A DNA stretch of 64,000 nucleotides from Nemertoderma westbladi (lineage: Eukaryota > Xenacoelomorpha > Nemertodermatida > Nemertodermatidae), in NCBI GenBank assembly GCA_032718475.1, contig JAUCBJ010003132.1:1-64000 (forward strand), in the 5' to 3' direction. The notes beneath the pieces were generated by a model. That model worked only from the letters and a program-made list of their open reading frames with translations, was not told where the DNA came from and did no database searches. The position numbers and the translations under genes are program-made. Shown piece after piece: positions 1 through 9,123 of this stretch. The first letter of the stretch is position 1. Each line of letters starts with the position of its first letter.

Positions 1-569
1 TTTATCATAGTTATGAAATATTACATAATATGCATTAAGTCCGGACCTTCCGTAATTATAGTGTTATAAGAAGCACAAGTGTGCTTCATGAAATACAGTA
101 TAGTACACGCCTAGTCCAACTTGGTAGTCAGTTCTAATTTTTTACATGATATGGGATGAAGGAAGGCACAATAGCCTAGGCTAGTGCAGCGCCTGCCTTT
201 CCCACGTATTGAGGGTAGGAACCGGAAAATAGATAAATATAAGTACCGGGGGGCGGGGGGGGGGGGGGGGGTGGGAGTGGGTGGTTATAGCCGGGTCAGT
301 GATGGTGTCAGGGCCGATGAGGAAGTCACAGCACAGCATCCGTCACCATCATAGCCATAAACAGATGTTGTAGTAGAGTTTGGGTAGGTGTTGGGATAGA
401 TACAGTAGTAGAGTGGTTATAATATATTGGAATACAGGTTAGTAGGTGAACCCAGTATGTTAGACCTGTAAACACGGACGGAAAGAAGGCGGGGTTGGTG
501 GAAGGGATTGGATGCACAGGCTCACTGACGCGGTGGTGAGATACCTAATAAAATAATATTTAGCGGTGG
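1..569. other. 3' flank of a minus-strand retroelement; no gene
   Basis: No coding region is supported here. The stretch next to 570 is presumably the 3' untranslated end of the minus-strand CR1-like element, but I see no clear tail repeat or target duplication that would fix its end. A poly-G run occupies 248-271, broken by one C at 254. Confidence 0.4.
248..271. repeat. Poly-G tract
   Basis: Near-perfect G homopolymer on the plus strand. Four comparable C/G tracts occur elsewhere (27503-27524, 31045-31067, about 45577-45597, 60925-60944). Confidence 0.9.
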
Positions 570-3500
570 CTATGTGAATAAAAGATGCTTTTTTAGATTT
601 TTTGAAAATATGTATTTAGTTTTAGAATTTATTATATCTTGGCTGAGCGCATTCCAGATTAAAGGGCCTTGAAATGAAAAGGATTGGTGGGCAGAGTCTA
701 AGCGGATCTGTGGGATATAAAAATGGCCGGATGAGGCTGCGCGGGTGTTATGTGTATGTATACTGGTTGTTTTACGGAACAAATGAGCGAGAGGGTGGGA
801 GGGTTTGTGAAAGACATCATACATGATGTTGCAGACTTGGAACTTGTAAAGTCGCTCTAACGGCAAGATATTTAATTGTTGGTAAATTGGAAGGGACGAA
901 GATTTATAAGGACTAAACGTTATACACCGGAGGATCTTATTAACTTTGGTACGAACTGGTTTAGTTATAGAGTTATAAGTGCTTCCCCAGACAATTAGAC
1001 CGTAGGTAATATAGGGATGAATAAGAGAGAAAAATAAAGTTCGCATAATTGACAGGGGAAGAATATGACGAAGACGATAAAAGATACCTCCAGATCTAGA
1101 GATTTTTTTGAGTACGTGTTGTATGTGAGGACGGAAGTTAAGTTTACTATCAATATATAAGCCGAGATACTTAGCTGTGGAAACTTGCTTGATTTTATCG
1201 CCGGTAATAAGAACTGGGCCTTGATCAGTGTGATTTGAAAAATTTGAAAATATGGCATATTCGGTCTTATTAATATTGAGGGACAGTTTGTTGTCAGTGA
1301 GCCAGTCAGAAACAGACGAGAGATTTGCGTTGACAGTAGACACAAGATTAGAACTGGGTTTAGATCTGTGGATTAAAGATGTGTCGTCAGCGAAAAGAGT
1401 GGTGAGGAATGGACTGCAGTTTGGGAGGTCATTAACGTAAAGTAGGAACAGTAGAGGGCCAAGTACGGAACCTTGAGGAACACCTGTTAGTAAGTGATTA
1501 GTACGTGAATTAACGCCGCCAAGTGAGACAAACTGGGAGCGGTCATGGAGATAATTAGATAGTAGAGATAGTGGAGTTCCACGGATTCCATAGCAACTAA
1601 GTTTTCCTAACAGGATTTTATGATCTAGAACATCGAATGCTTTACGTAGATCGAGGAAGATAACTGAGGTTGACTCTCTGTTGTCGAAAGCCTCACGGAT
1701 TTTTTCAACTATATTGAGAATTGCGAAAGATGTTGTATATTTTTTTCTAAAACCAAATTGATTCGGGCAGATGATATTAAATTTGTCAAGGTAAGTGATA
1801 AGCTGGGTATTAATAATTATTTCAAAGACTTTGTTGAGAACTGAAAGTAAGGATATCGGGCGATAATTTGCAGATTGGAGAGGATCGCCGCCTTTAAAGA
1901 CGGGAATCACTTTTGCAATCTTAAGAGTGGTGGGGTAAAAACCTTGCTTAATACTTAGATTAATGAGTTCGGCGAGTTGTGGAGAAATGGTGGAGGCGGC
2001 TAATTTGAGGAGTTTAGTGGGAAACTGGTCATTGGATGCTGAGTCTTCTTTTAGGTGGAGAATGTGGTACTGGACTTCAACAGGACTGGTTTCGGCAAGT
2101 ATGAAGGAATTCGATTTGGTGTGACGTATAAATCTGTTAGGACAACGAGTTGAAGGCGTGATACGAGCAGCAAGGGTGGAGCCCACAGATGTAAAAAAAT
2201 AGTTCAGTTCATCCGCAATATCAGTTGGATCAGTTAGAATTGTATTGTTGGAAGAAATAATTTTTTTAGGAATGGATGATTTATTGCGTCGATGAAGTAA
2301 TGTATTTATAGTACGCCAGGTTTTGTTTATATTCGATCTGTTATCCAAAAACTGTTTGTGATAATAATTTTTCTCAGCTTGTTTCAATAATGATGTTAAT
2401 TTATTTCGATAAGTTTTGAAAGTGTTAGAATCAGACTCGGTCCGAGTAGAAACAAATTTTGAATAAAGATGACCTTTTCGCTTAATTGCTGTTAATAATC
2501 CTTGAGTTAACCACGGTTTTTTTGGGAGATCCTTTTTTCCTATAAATTTTTTTGGTAGATGAAGATCGCAAATTTTTTGGAAGTCATTGTAGAATGAATT
2601 GAATTTGTTTGAGTCGATAGTGTCAGGGTTATTATGCGTCCAGTTGTGAGGGTCCGCGAGGCTTAAAAGAAAAGCAGATTTATTGAAATTCGAAAAGTCA
2701 TAAGTAATTTTAGAGGTTTCAGGCTTAAAGTAGGTTTCATAATCAGACAGGATGACAAATGTTGGGAGGTGATCGGTAGAACCAATAAGATTACTGAAGA
2801 CACCGTGTGTACAGAAGGATGAATTTATGTTAGTTATAATATGGTCGATTAAGGTGCTCGAATGAGATGTGATTCTAGTAGGTTTGTCAATAAGCTGAGA
2901 AAAACCATTTGAAATAAGTGAATTTATATAATCTTGAGAACTATTTTTATTCGCTGCTTCCTTGTATAAATCAATGTTTAGGTCACCAGTTATAATAACT
3001 TCGCAATTGTTTTCAGCCAATGATTGTAAGCGAGTTTCTAGTCTATTTGTGAATTCAGCCAAGTTGACTTCCTGAGATCGATAAATGCATCCCACAATTA
3101 GAGGTTTGCTTGGGTGCGGTCTATTAATTTGAACCCAGGAATTTTCTGGACCACTAATTTTTAAATCATTTCTCGATGTGGATTCAAATTCATCCCGGAC
3201 ATATATTGCGGTACCACCCCTGCTGCCCGACTTATTGGGTAGACGAAAGTCACAGAATGGCGCAGAATAACCAGGAATGTGGGTAAGGGAGTCGTGTGTG
3301 GTATCCGATAAGAAGGTTTCACTGAAAGTAATAATATCAAAATGGGAATTACAGGTTTCAAAGAAGTCAGTAGTATGGGGCAGGTTGGTTGGAAGGCTGC
3401 GGCAGTTTAGGTGAAAAACAGATAGTGGGCGAGAGCAAGATTTAACGGTTTCTGAGAATTTTGAGCTATTATAGTATCCGTCACTGACAAAGAAGGATGT

Positions 3501-3827
3501 AAGATTAATATCTGGATTAATGTCTTCAAAGTAATTATTTATAGAGTCTGTAGATACATTGTCGGATTGATTAGTGGAAAAAATGTCATTGTCGTCTGTT
3601 GGGACAAGGGAGTAGGGGAAAATGGATTTTGTGCAATGGAGACACCATTGTGAGTCATTGGGGCAATCGGAAGGGGAGAGAAAGGTGCCACATTGTATGT
3701 GATAGTGCAGGCCACAGACCTGACATAAGAATGACCTCTCACTGGCACAGACACCCGAAAAACAAAAGGCACAGCTAACACCCACCAGAGAATGTTGGGA
3801 CGCAGAACGTGGAATTTTAACTGACAA
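570..3827 (-). CDS. CR1/L2-like non-LTR retrotransposon ORF2 (PHD finger, endonuclease, reverse transcriptase)
   Basis: Uninterrupted 1085-residue frame. An N-terminal C4HC3 PHD-type finger uses C19, C22, C35, C38, H43, C46, C62 and C65. An APE-type endonuclease follows: N141 in FHLNCRS, E170, D282/N284 in TGDLNID, and D352/H353 in STDH. The reverse transcriptase begins near residue 640 and includes FLDLRKAFD, GVPQGSVLGP near 784 and FADD at 812-815. The C-terminal tail has the HNTR motif usual in the CR1 superfamily. The protein would nick DNA and prime cDNA synthesis on the element's own RNA. A matching ORF1 piece lies about 300 bases upstream on the same strand (4130-4719). Clade assignment (CR1, L2 or Daphne-like) is uncertain; the retrotransposon call is firm. 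All visible catalytic motifs are intact, so this copy may be young. Confidence 0.93.
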   Translation of the reverse strand: MSVKIPRSASQHSLVGVSCAFCFSGVCASERSFLCQVCGLHYHIQCGTFLSPSDCPNDSQWCLHCTKSIFPYSLVPTDDNDIFSTNQSDNVSTDSINNYFEDINPDINLTSFFVSDGYYNSSKFSETVKSCSRPLSVFHLNCRSLPTNLPHTTDFFETCNSHFDIITFSETFLSDTTHDSLTHIPGYSAPFCDFRLPNKSGSRGGTAIYVRDEFESTSRNDLKISGPENSWVQINRPHPSKPLIVGCIYRSQEVNLAEFTNRLETRLQSLAENNCEVIITGDLNIDLYKEAANKNSSQDYINSLISNGFSQLIDKPTRITSHSSTLIDHIITNINSSFCTHGVFSNLIGSTDHLPTFVILSDYETYFKPETSKITYDFSNFNKSAFLLSLADPHNWTHNNPDTIDSNKFNSFYNDFQKICDLHLPKKFIGKKDLPKKPWLTQGLLTAIKRKGHLYSKFVSTRTESDSNTFKTYRNKLTSLLKQAEKNYYHKQFLDNRSNINKTWRTINTLLHRRNKSSIPKKIISSNNTILTDPTDIADELNYFFTSVGSTLAARITPSTRCPNRFIRHTKSNSFILAETSPVEVQYHILHLKEDSASNDQFPTKLLKLAASTISPQLAELINLSIKQGFYPTTLKIAKVIPVFKGGDPLQSANYRPISLLSVLNKVFEIIINTQLITYLDKFNIICPNQFGFRKKYTTSFAILNIVEKIREAFDNRESTSVIFLDLRKAFDVLDHKILLGKLSCYGIRGTPLSLLSNYLHDRSQFVSLGGVNSRTNHLLTGVPQGSVLGPLLFLLYVNDLPNCSPFLTTLFADDTSLIHRSKPSSNLVSTVNANLSSVSDWLTDNKLSLNINKTEYAIFSNFSNHTDQGPVLITGDKIKQVSTAKYLGLYIDSKLNFRPHIQHVLKKISRSGGIFYRLRHILPLSIMRTLFFSLIHPYITYGLIVWGSTYNSITKPVRTKVNKILRCITFSPYKSSSLPIYQQLNILPLERLYKFQVCNIMYDVFHKPSHPLAHLFRKTTSIHTHNTRAASSGHFYIPQIRLDSAHQSFSFQGPLIWNALSQDIINSKTKYIFSKNLKKHLLFT

Positions 3828-3885
3828 ATAAAGTATTCAAGGAAATTTAGAGAAAAAAAAATACACTGACCAGCAAATTAGATTT

Positions 3886-3913
3886 GTTGGTTAAACTAGA
3901 CAGTTTAACCAAC
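3886..3913 (-). repeat. Perfect 12-bp-stem hairpin upstream of ORF2
   Basis: GTTGGTTAAACT, a 4-base loop AGAC, then the exact reverse complement AGTTTAACCAAC. It sits about 60 bases before the ORF2 start, between ORF1 and ORF2 of the minus-strand CR1-like element, so it would be transcribed in the element RNA. Confidence 0.7.
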
Positions 3914-4129
3914 TTGGCAAAAAAAACACACTAAAAAATATAAGGATTAAATACCAAGTACAGGTACTAAATTTAGGTCGACTATTTGTTATTTAGTGAC
4001 CAAAATAAGGTCAGAATCAGAAAGACACAGCCTACTTAATAAAGTAAGAAGCAAAGATTTATGGCTTACATATATTACTGTATGTTATGTTCGAAATGGA
4101 CCAAGTTAGATCCTCTCAGCTGGTTTGGT

Positions 4130-5689
4130 TTATTCATTACCGGAATTATTATCCCTGAGAACCCCGTAGACTCCTAAGGGTGGTGCCGTATAGTCAACGT
4201 GTTCTATGCGACTTGTGGTGCGATGAGACCCAGCCCTTGTGCGTATTGGGGTCCAATTAGGAGAACGTGCGTCGGTATCAGGGGCGCTGGTACGGTCGCC
4301 ATGACTAACGGGGGGTGCCGGGGTGACCAGATCCCGGAAGCGTTGGTAATCGGAGAGTGATCTGATCGAATAAGCTTTGCCATTTTTCTTGATTCGCGCG
4401 AGTATGTTACCAGCACGGGTTGAAGCGGAATGAATGAGATTGAGTTTCTTTAGGGAGCGGAGTTTGGCTAGAAGATCAGCCCGAGATTTGGTTACGTGAT
4501 CAGTGAAGTAAGCATCCTTGGGGATCTTATCCTTGTTGTCGGGATTAAAGATCTGCTGGCGGGGGTAGTGGCCGAGGAATCGGATGATGACGGGGCGAAT
4601 TTTATCTGTTTTTTTCCCACCAATACGGTGGACAACATCGATCATATACGGTTCAATATTCATATCTGCGACTATCTTATCAACGTTAGTACGATCGTAC
4701 GTTAGTACGTTAGTACGACCCCATAACACTTCAAATGGTTCTGTGTCACCGTCAACAGTAGACGCAAATGTTGTCGAACCATCGTATACTGATCTGATTG
4801 CTACAATAATTTCATCAGGAATCCCATATAATGAAAGTATGCTGAACATACATGAGCGAGAGACTGAATCAAAGGCCTTGAAGAAGTCAACAAAGATAAC
4901 AGCCAGATGCCTGTCTTTCTTTTTTGATAACTCTTCAATTATCCTTCTAAGTGCCAAAATGGGCTCCATGGTCCCACGACCTTTACGGAACCCATTCTGA
5001 TTTCCACGGTGCAGTCTCTCATTGGGATCCCTGATGCAATTTAATAGAATTCTATTGTATAGGTTTGCAGCAATCGAGATCAATGAGATTCCCCGAAAAG
5101 AACCATAGAGTGTGAACTTCTTGGAAACTGGCACTAACTTATTTGTTTTCATTTCTTGTGGGACTCTTGTTGTAGGGTACATGTCTACTACGATGGGATA
5201 GATGAGCTTTAAACACTCAGGTATTTTAAAGACCTCAGGGGGAACACCATCTACTCCACTGGCACGATTGGTCTTACTGCTCTTTGCAGCAGCCTTCACT
5301 TCTGCAAAGGAGATATCACCAATGGGAATATCTGGGAGTACAGACTCAGACACTTTTACTTCTATAAAGTTATCAGGCAATACCCTGTCATTATTGAGGA
5401 GCTTTTCAAAGTGGGCCTTCCAACCATTGAGGCGATCGGCTGGTGATTCAGCTTTAACCATGGTGGTTGGTTGGCTTTTTCGACCAGCAAGCAAGTTGAT
5501 CGATATCCATGCCTGGGATGATTGCCTGCTGTCGTCAGCATCATTGATGGCATCAACCTGTTGGTTTATTAGCTCCTGTAAATTAACAGAGTACTGCCTG
5601 TTCAGGGACCTAGATGCAGCCTTAACTGCATTCTTGGCCGCTGTAGTCTGTTTGAGTAAGGGACTCTTTCTGCGCCTTTTAGAGGTCAT
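4130..5689 (-). CDS. Chimeric ORF: RTE reverse transcriptase N-part fused to CR1-like ORF1 C-part
   Basis: Open for 519 residues. Residues 1 to about 323 match the RTE family present in four other copies in this window, with motifs SGVDGVPPEV, GNQNGFRKGRGTMEP and IFVDFFKAFDSV. That half stops just before the family's GVLQGDTLAP block, so the FADD catalytic motif is missing. From about residue 324 the protein is a non-LTR ORF1 C-terminal domain (VVHRIGGKKTDKIRPVIIRF and a basic RRM/CTD-like region), which normally binds RNA. The junction near 4719 sits in repeated GTTAGTAC units (4683-4717). The ORF1 half belongs by position and strand to the ORF2 at 570-3827. Whether the fused frame is expressed is unknown; chance in-frame fusion is the simplest reading. 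Confidence 0.75.
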   Translation of the reverse strand: MTSKRRRKSPLLKQTTAAKNAVKAASRSLNRQYSVNLQELINQQVDAINDADDSRQSSQAWISINLLAGRKSQPTTMVKAESPADRLNGWKAHFEKLLNNDRVLPDNFIEVKVSESVLPDIPIGDISFAEVKAAAKSSKTNRASGVDGVPPEVFKIPECLKLIYPIVVDMYPTTRVPQEMKTNKLVPVSKKFTLYGSFRGISLISIAANLYNRILLNCIRDPNERLHRGNQNGFRKGRGTMEPILALRRIIEELSKKKDRHLAVIFVDFFKAFDSVSRSCMFSILSLYGIPDEIIVAIRSVYDGSTTFASTVDGDTEPFEVLWGRTNVLTYDRTNVDKIVADMNIEPYMIDVVHRIGGKKTDKIRPVIIRFLGHYPRQQIFNPDNKDKIPKDAYFTDHVTKSRADLLAKLRSLKKLNLIHSASTRAGNILARIKKNGKAYSIRSLSDYQRFRDLVTPAPPVSHGDRTSAPDTDARSPNWTPIRTRAGSHRTTSRIEHVDYTAPPLGVYGVLRDNNSGNE

Positions 5690-6178
5690 TTCGGCACTTC
5701 TGAATTTTGTTGTCAGTCCAGGGGGCCCGTTTCCTGTTTCGAGGGTATACAGGAACTGTTGCTGCAGCTGCTAACTTAACTGCCTCTGTGAAGGCAGTAT
5801 AGCCCTCACAGTGATTTGCCGCCTCAGAGGCATGAGCCTCATACCTGTTGCTCAGCTGTAGTGTGAAGCTGGATCACATACTTGGCTGTTGCAACAGAGA
5901 GGACCAGTCATGCCGCGGCAAGGCAGATTTCGTTGTTCTGCTAGCATGCAGTCTTACCTTGGCCACAATAAGGTGGTGATCACTGGAGAAGGGTCGTAGC
6001 GTAAATGCATTACAGACTTGTATAGAGCTCCTGTATTTCCTATGAAACAGGATATGGTCTATCTGGGACTTGTTACCACTGGGTCCACTATGAGTCCATA
6101 GCTTTCCAGTTCGCTTCTTGAACTGGGTTCCAGCCGAAAACAATCCATTTCCAGAGATAAAATCCTGAAGATGGACGC
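4719..6178 (-). mobile_element. RTE-like non-LTR element, truncated at both ends (copy A1)
   Basis: Homologous to the RTE copy at 41431-45935 in inverse orientation. The endonuclease end lies toward 6178 (GLFSAGTQFKKRTG, SQIDHILF, SSDHHLIVAKV at 5874-6143), followed by a linker with frameshifts and then the N-half of the reverse transcriptase. Homology ends at about 6178 (5' truncation) and at about 4719 (3' truncation at the CR1 ORF1 junction). Relative to the longer copy it has a deletion in the linker near 5860-5880. It is inactive. Confidence 0.85.
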
Positions 6179-6587
6179 ATCAAACTAACAACCAACGAGG
6201 GAGATTTTCCTCTGAAATGGACGCGGAGACAGTTTCCCGTATGACCTACCTTTGCCATCACCATTAATAAAAGTCAGAGTCAGACTCTGAAGAAGGTAGG
6301 CGTATGGTTATAGGAGCTAGTTGGCCATCCTGACCACCTTCATTGTGCGTTGAAAGACACAGCCAATGCAGTCACGCATAATGTTGTATACCACAAAACA
6401 CTGTTTTAACTGCTATTTCACGGACAAGGACTGTAAATTCTCCACTGGGGGGTCACGATGAGTGAGTCTGAGCCCGTAGTTTATGAATCTTAGTAAGATA
6501 TGAGCAATGTCGTTTTTAGACTGGAACTCAAATGGAAACAATATCCTCATTATTTTTTTATGTTTTTTTTAGACTAATTTGGTTGTC
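6179..6587. other. Spacer between two RTE copies
   Basis: About 400 bases with no supported gene. It separates minus-strand copy A1 from plus-strand copy A2, and I recognise no repeat in it. Confidence 0.4.
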
Positions 6588-8119
6588 AAAGGCTGCTGCA
6601 AAGAGCATTAAGACCAAACGTACCAGTGGAATATATGGTGTTCCCCCTGAGGTCTTCAAAATACCTGAGTGTTTAAAGCTCATCTATCCCATCATAGTAG
6701 ATATGTACCGAACAACAAGAGTCCCACAAGAAATGAAAACAAATAAGTTGGTGCCAGTACCCAAGAAGGGCAACCTAACACTCTATGGTTCTTTTCGGGG
6801 AATCTCATTGATCTCGATTGCTGCAAAGCTATACAATAGAACTATATTAAATCGCATCAGAGATCCCATTAAGAGACCCTCTCCGTGGAAATCAGAATGG
6901 GTTCTGTAAAGGGCGTGGGACCATGGAGCCCACTTTGGCACTTATAAGGATAATTGAAGAGTTATCAAAAAAGAAAGAAAGGGATCTGGCTGTTATCTTT
7001 GTTGACTTCTTCAAGGCCTTTGATTCAGTCTCTCGCTCACGTATGGTCAGCATACTTTCATTATGAAATTATTGCAGCAATCGGATCAGTATGCGATGGT
7101 TCGACAACATTATTGTGTCTACTGTTGATGGTGACACAGAACCATTTGAAATGTTATGGAGCATCCTCCAGGGAGACAGACACACTTACACCATCCTTGT
7201 TCATAATTGTGGTTGACTATGTTCTACACATGTCCTTAGATCATCATAATGATGATGGGGTGATGATAACTCCACCTACTGGCTCCAAAGGTCGAGGAAA
7301 TCCTGCCAAGTACCTAACTGATCTAGACTTTGCTGATGACTTAGGAGTACTCTCAGAATCACTAGAGGGAGCCTCCGTAGCTCATTAGAAAATGCTGCTT
7401 CTAGTGTTGGTCTTTTTATTAACTCCAGAAAGAAATTTTGACAGTTAACTTTGAAAGTCCTCAGCAAGTCTCTGATCGGATGAGCATAAGCTCAAAGGAT
7501 GGTACCTGGGATCATGGATCCGGAAGTCAGGTGAGGTCCTTCGAATACATAAGGGAAAGGCATGGGCAGCCTTGAATAGGCTTTCCAGGATTTCGAAGTC
7601 ACCGAGAATTAATCGGAAACATAAGGTCCGATTATTTAGAGCAGCAGTAGTTCCAGTACTCTTCTATGGGAGTCCATGCTGGGCTCTAACTGCTGAGGAC
7701 ACCAAATTTATGGATGGCACATTCACAAGAATGCTATGCCGGGTTCATTGTGTCAAGTACAATGCACACATCTCCTACCAGACACTATATAACATTGGAG
7801 GTATCTCATTGGTTCCCCCAAGCTTGACACTAGAACAAAGTCGCCTCCACTTTGCAGGACATTGCTTTCGCAGTGAGGACCAGCCAGTGCATAATCTTGT
7901 GCTTTGGTAGCCTCATGGAGTGAATAAGCATGGTGGACAGCCCATGACTTCTTGAGACGCATCTTAAAGGACACTGGCCTTGAAGATGCGGATGATCTAG
8001 CTAATGTCATGGGTGATAGGGAGTTGTGGCGGCGCCATTTTGTCAAAAAGCCGGCACAGCATTCTTTAAAATGCTGCTGCAATGCAGCATGCCGATCCTA
8101 GAAGTAGTAGTAGTAGTAT
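6588..8119 (+). pseudogene. Decayed RTE-like reverse transcriptase (copy A2)
   Basis: Starts inside the reverse transcriptase and continues to the family's 3' end. Frames are broken: segments at 6588-6909, 6954-7388 and 7572-7910 carry successive blocks (FADDLGVL, YGSPCWALTAEDT, AGHCFR). A deletion near 7065 removes part of the LYGIPDE block, and another has removed sequence near 7430-7510. The 3' end keeps the conserved stem-loop ATGCTGC/GCAGCAT and then a (TAG)n tail at 8098-8119. It is a 5'-truncated insertion that has since decayed. Confidence 0.88.
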
Positions 8120-9123
8120 TAGGTTGTCAATAATTAAATTTGGTCAATTATAAAATTGTATTATTACTCGTCACTCATTAAACAGAAACATTTTCCGAGA
8201 GACAGTTAACTTTAGTTAACAGTTGACTTTAATTATTATATTCCATCACACAAAGTGTACTTTTTTTATTACCTTGCTTTGCTCTAATTTGTGCTAGCTT
8301 GCATATTAAACTATACCACTAATAGGCCATGGGCTTTCTAGTAATAAATAAATTTGGATTTAGCTTTTAATGCAAATGTAATTAGTCAGTAGAAATAAAA
8401 TTGCCCTCGGCACATGGCATATGTTATGAGGATTGACAAGAGTGGTACTTTACAGTGGTGCTTAATTCATATTTTTTATCACAAAGTAGAAGCCGATATT
8501 TATTTATCGAAGAACAGTGATAAACGCTGCTCTATCCACTTCTATTGGTGGTGTGGGAGTCCGTAGATCAGTTGATCATGCCCCTGCTGCTCAGTGCTCA
8601 TCCCCATTCCTCTTCCTTGACGCAGTTTGCCAAAGAACCCAACTGTATTTCTCTACTCACCCATCATAAACTCGCGCGATTAACCTACTATAGGCTCCAA
8701 CACATACGTCCTGTATGCTCCTCCCCTGCGGAGCCTTATGAGGAAACCACCAGGTTGGATGTGACGGTGATGGGACATAATTACACGCAATGAATCTCTT
8801 TGAAAGGCTAAGGTAAGCTGATCAATATACAGCTATGATATAATGATATAATATTTATTTAATTCCTTGTTTTAAATGTAGCAAATTATCCAAATAACAC
8901 CCAACACCAATTCATTTATTCAGTAAAATATTGAGAATAGGGATCGAGTGTTAGGGTGGAATAGGTAAGAATGAGGAAACGGTAAGCTAGCTAATAGCAA
9001 AGCTAGTAGACGCTAACTACCGGAGGTGGGGGAGGGAGGGGGGGAGTTGGTAGCCTGCCATTTCTAGAATTTTGTATAATTTAATTTAATAAGTTGAGGT
9101 TTGATAATATATTAGCATATTAG
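8120..9123. other. Intergenic, AT-rich
   Basis: No coding region, RNA or repeat is clearly supported. A G-rich patch lies near 9020-9050. Confidence 0.5.

Noticed and set aside
4496-5774. Several plus-strand frames of 60-190 residues
   Set aside because: They are antisense to the RTE/CR1 chimeric coding sequence.
8545-8793. 82-residue frame
   Set aside because: No domain, no splice context, ordinary chance frame.
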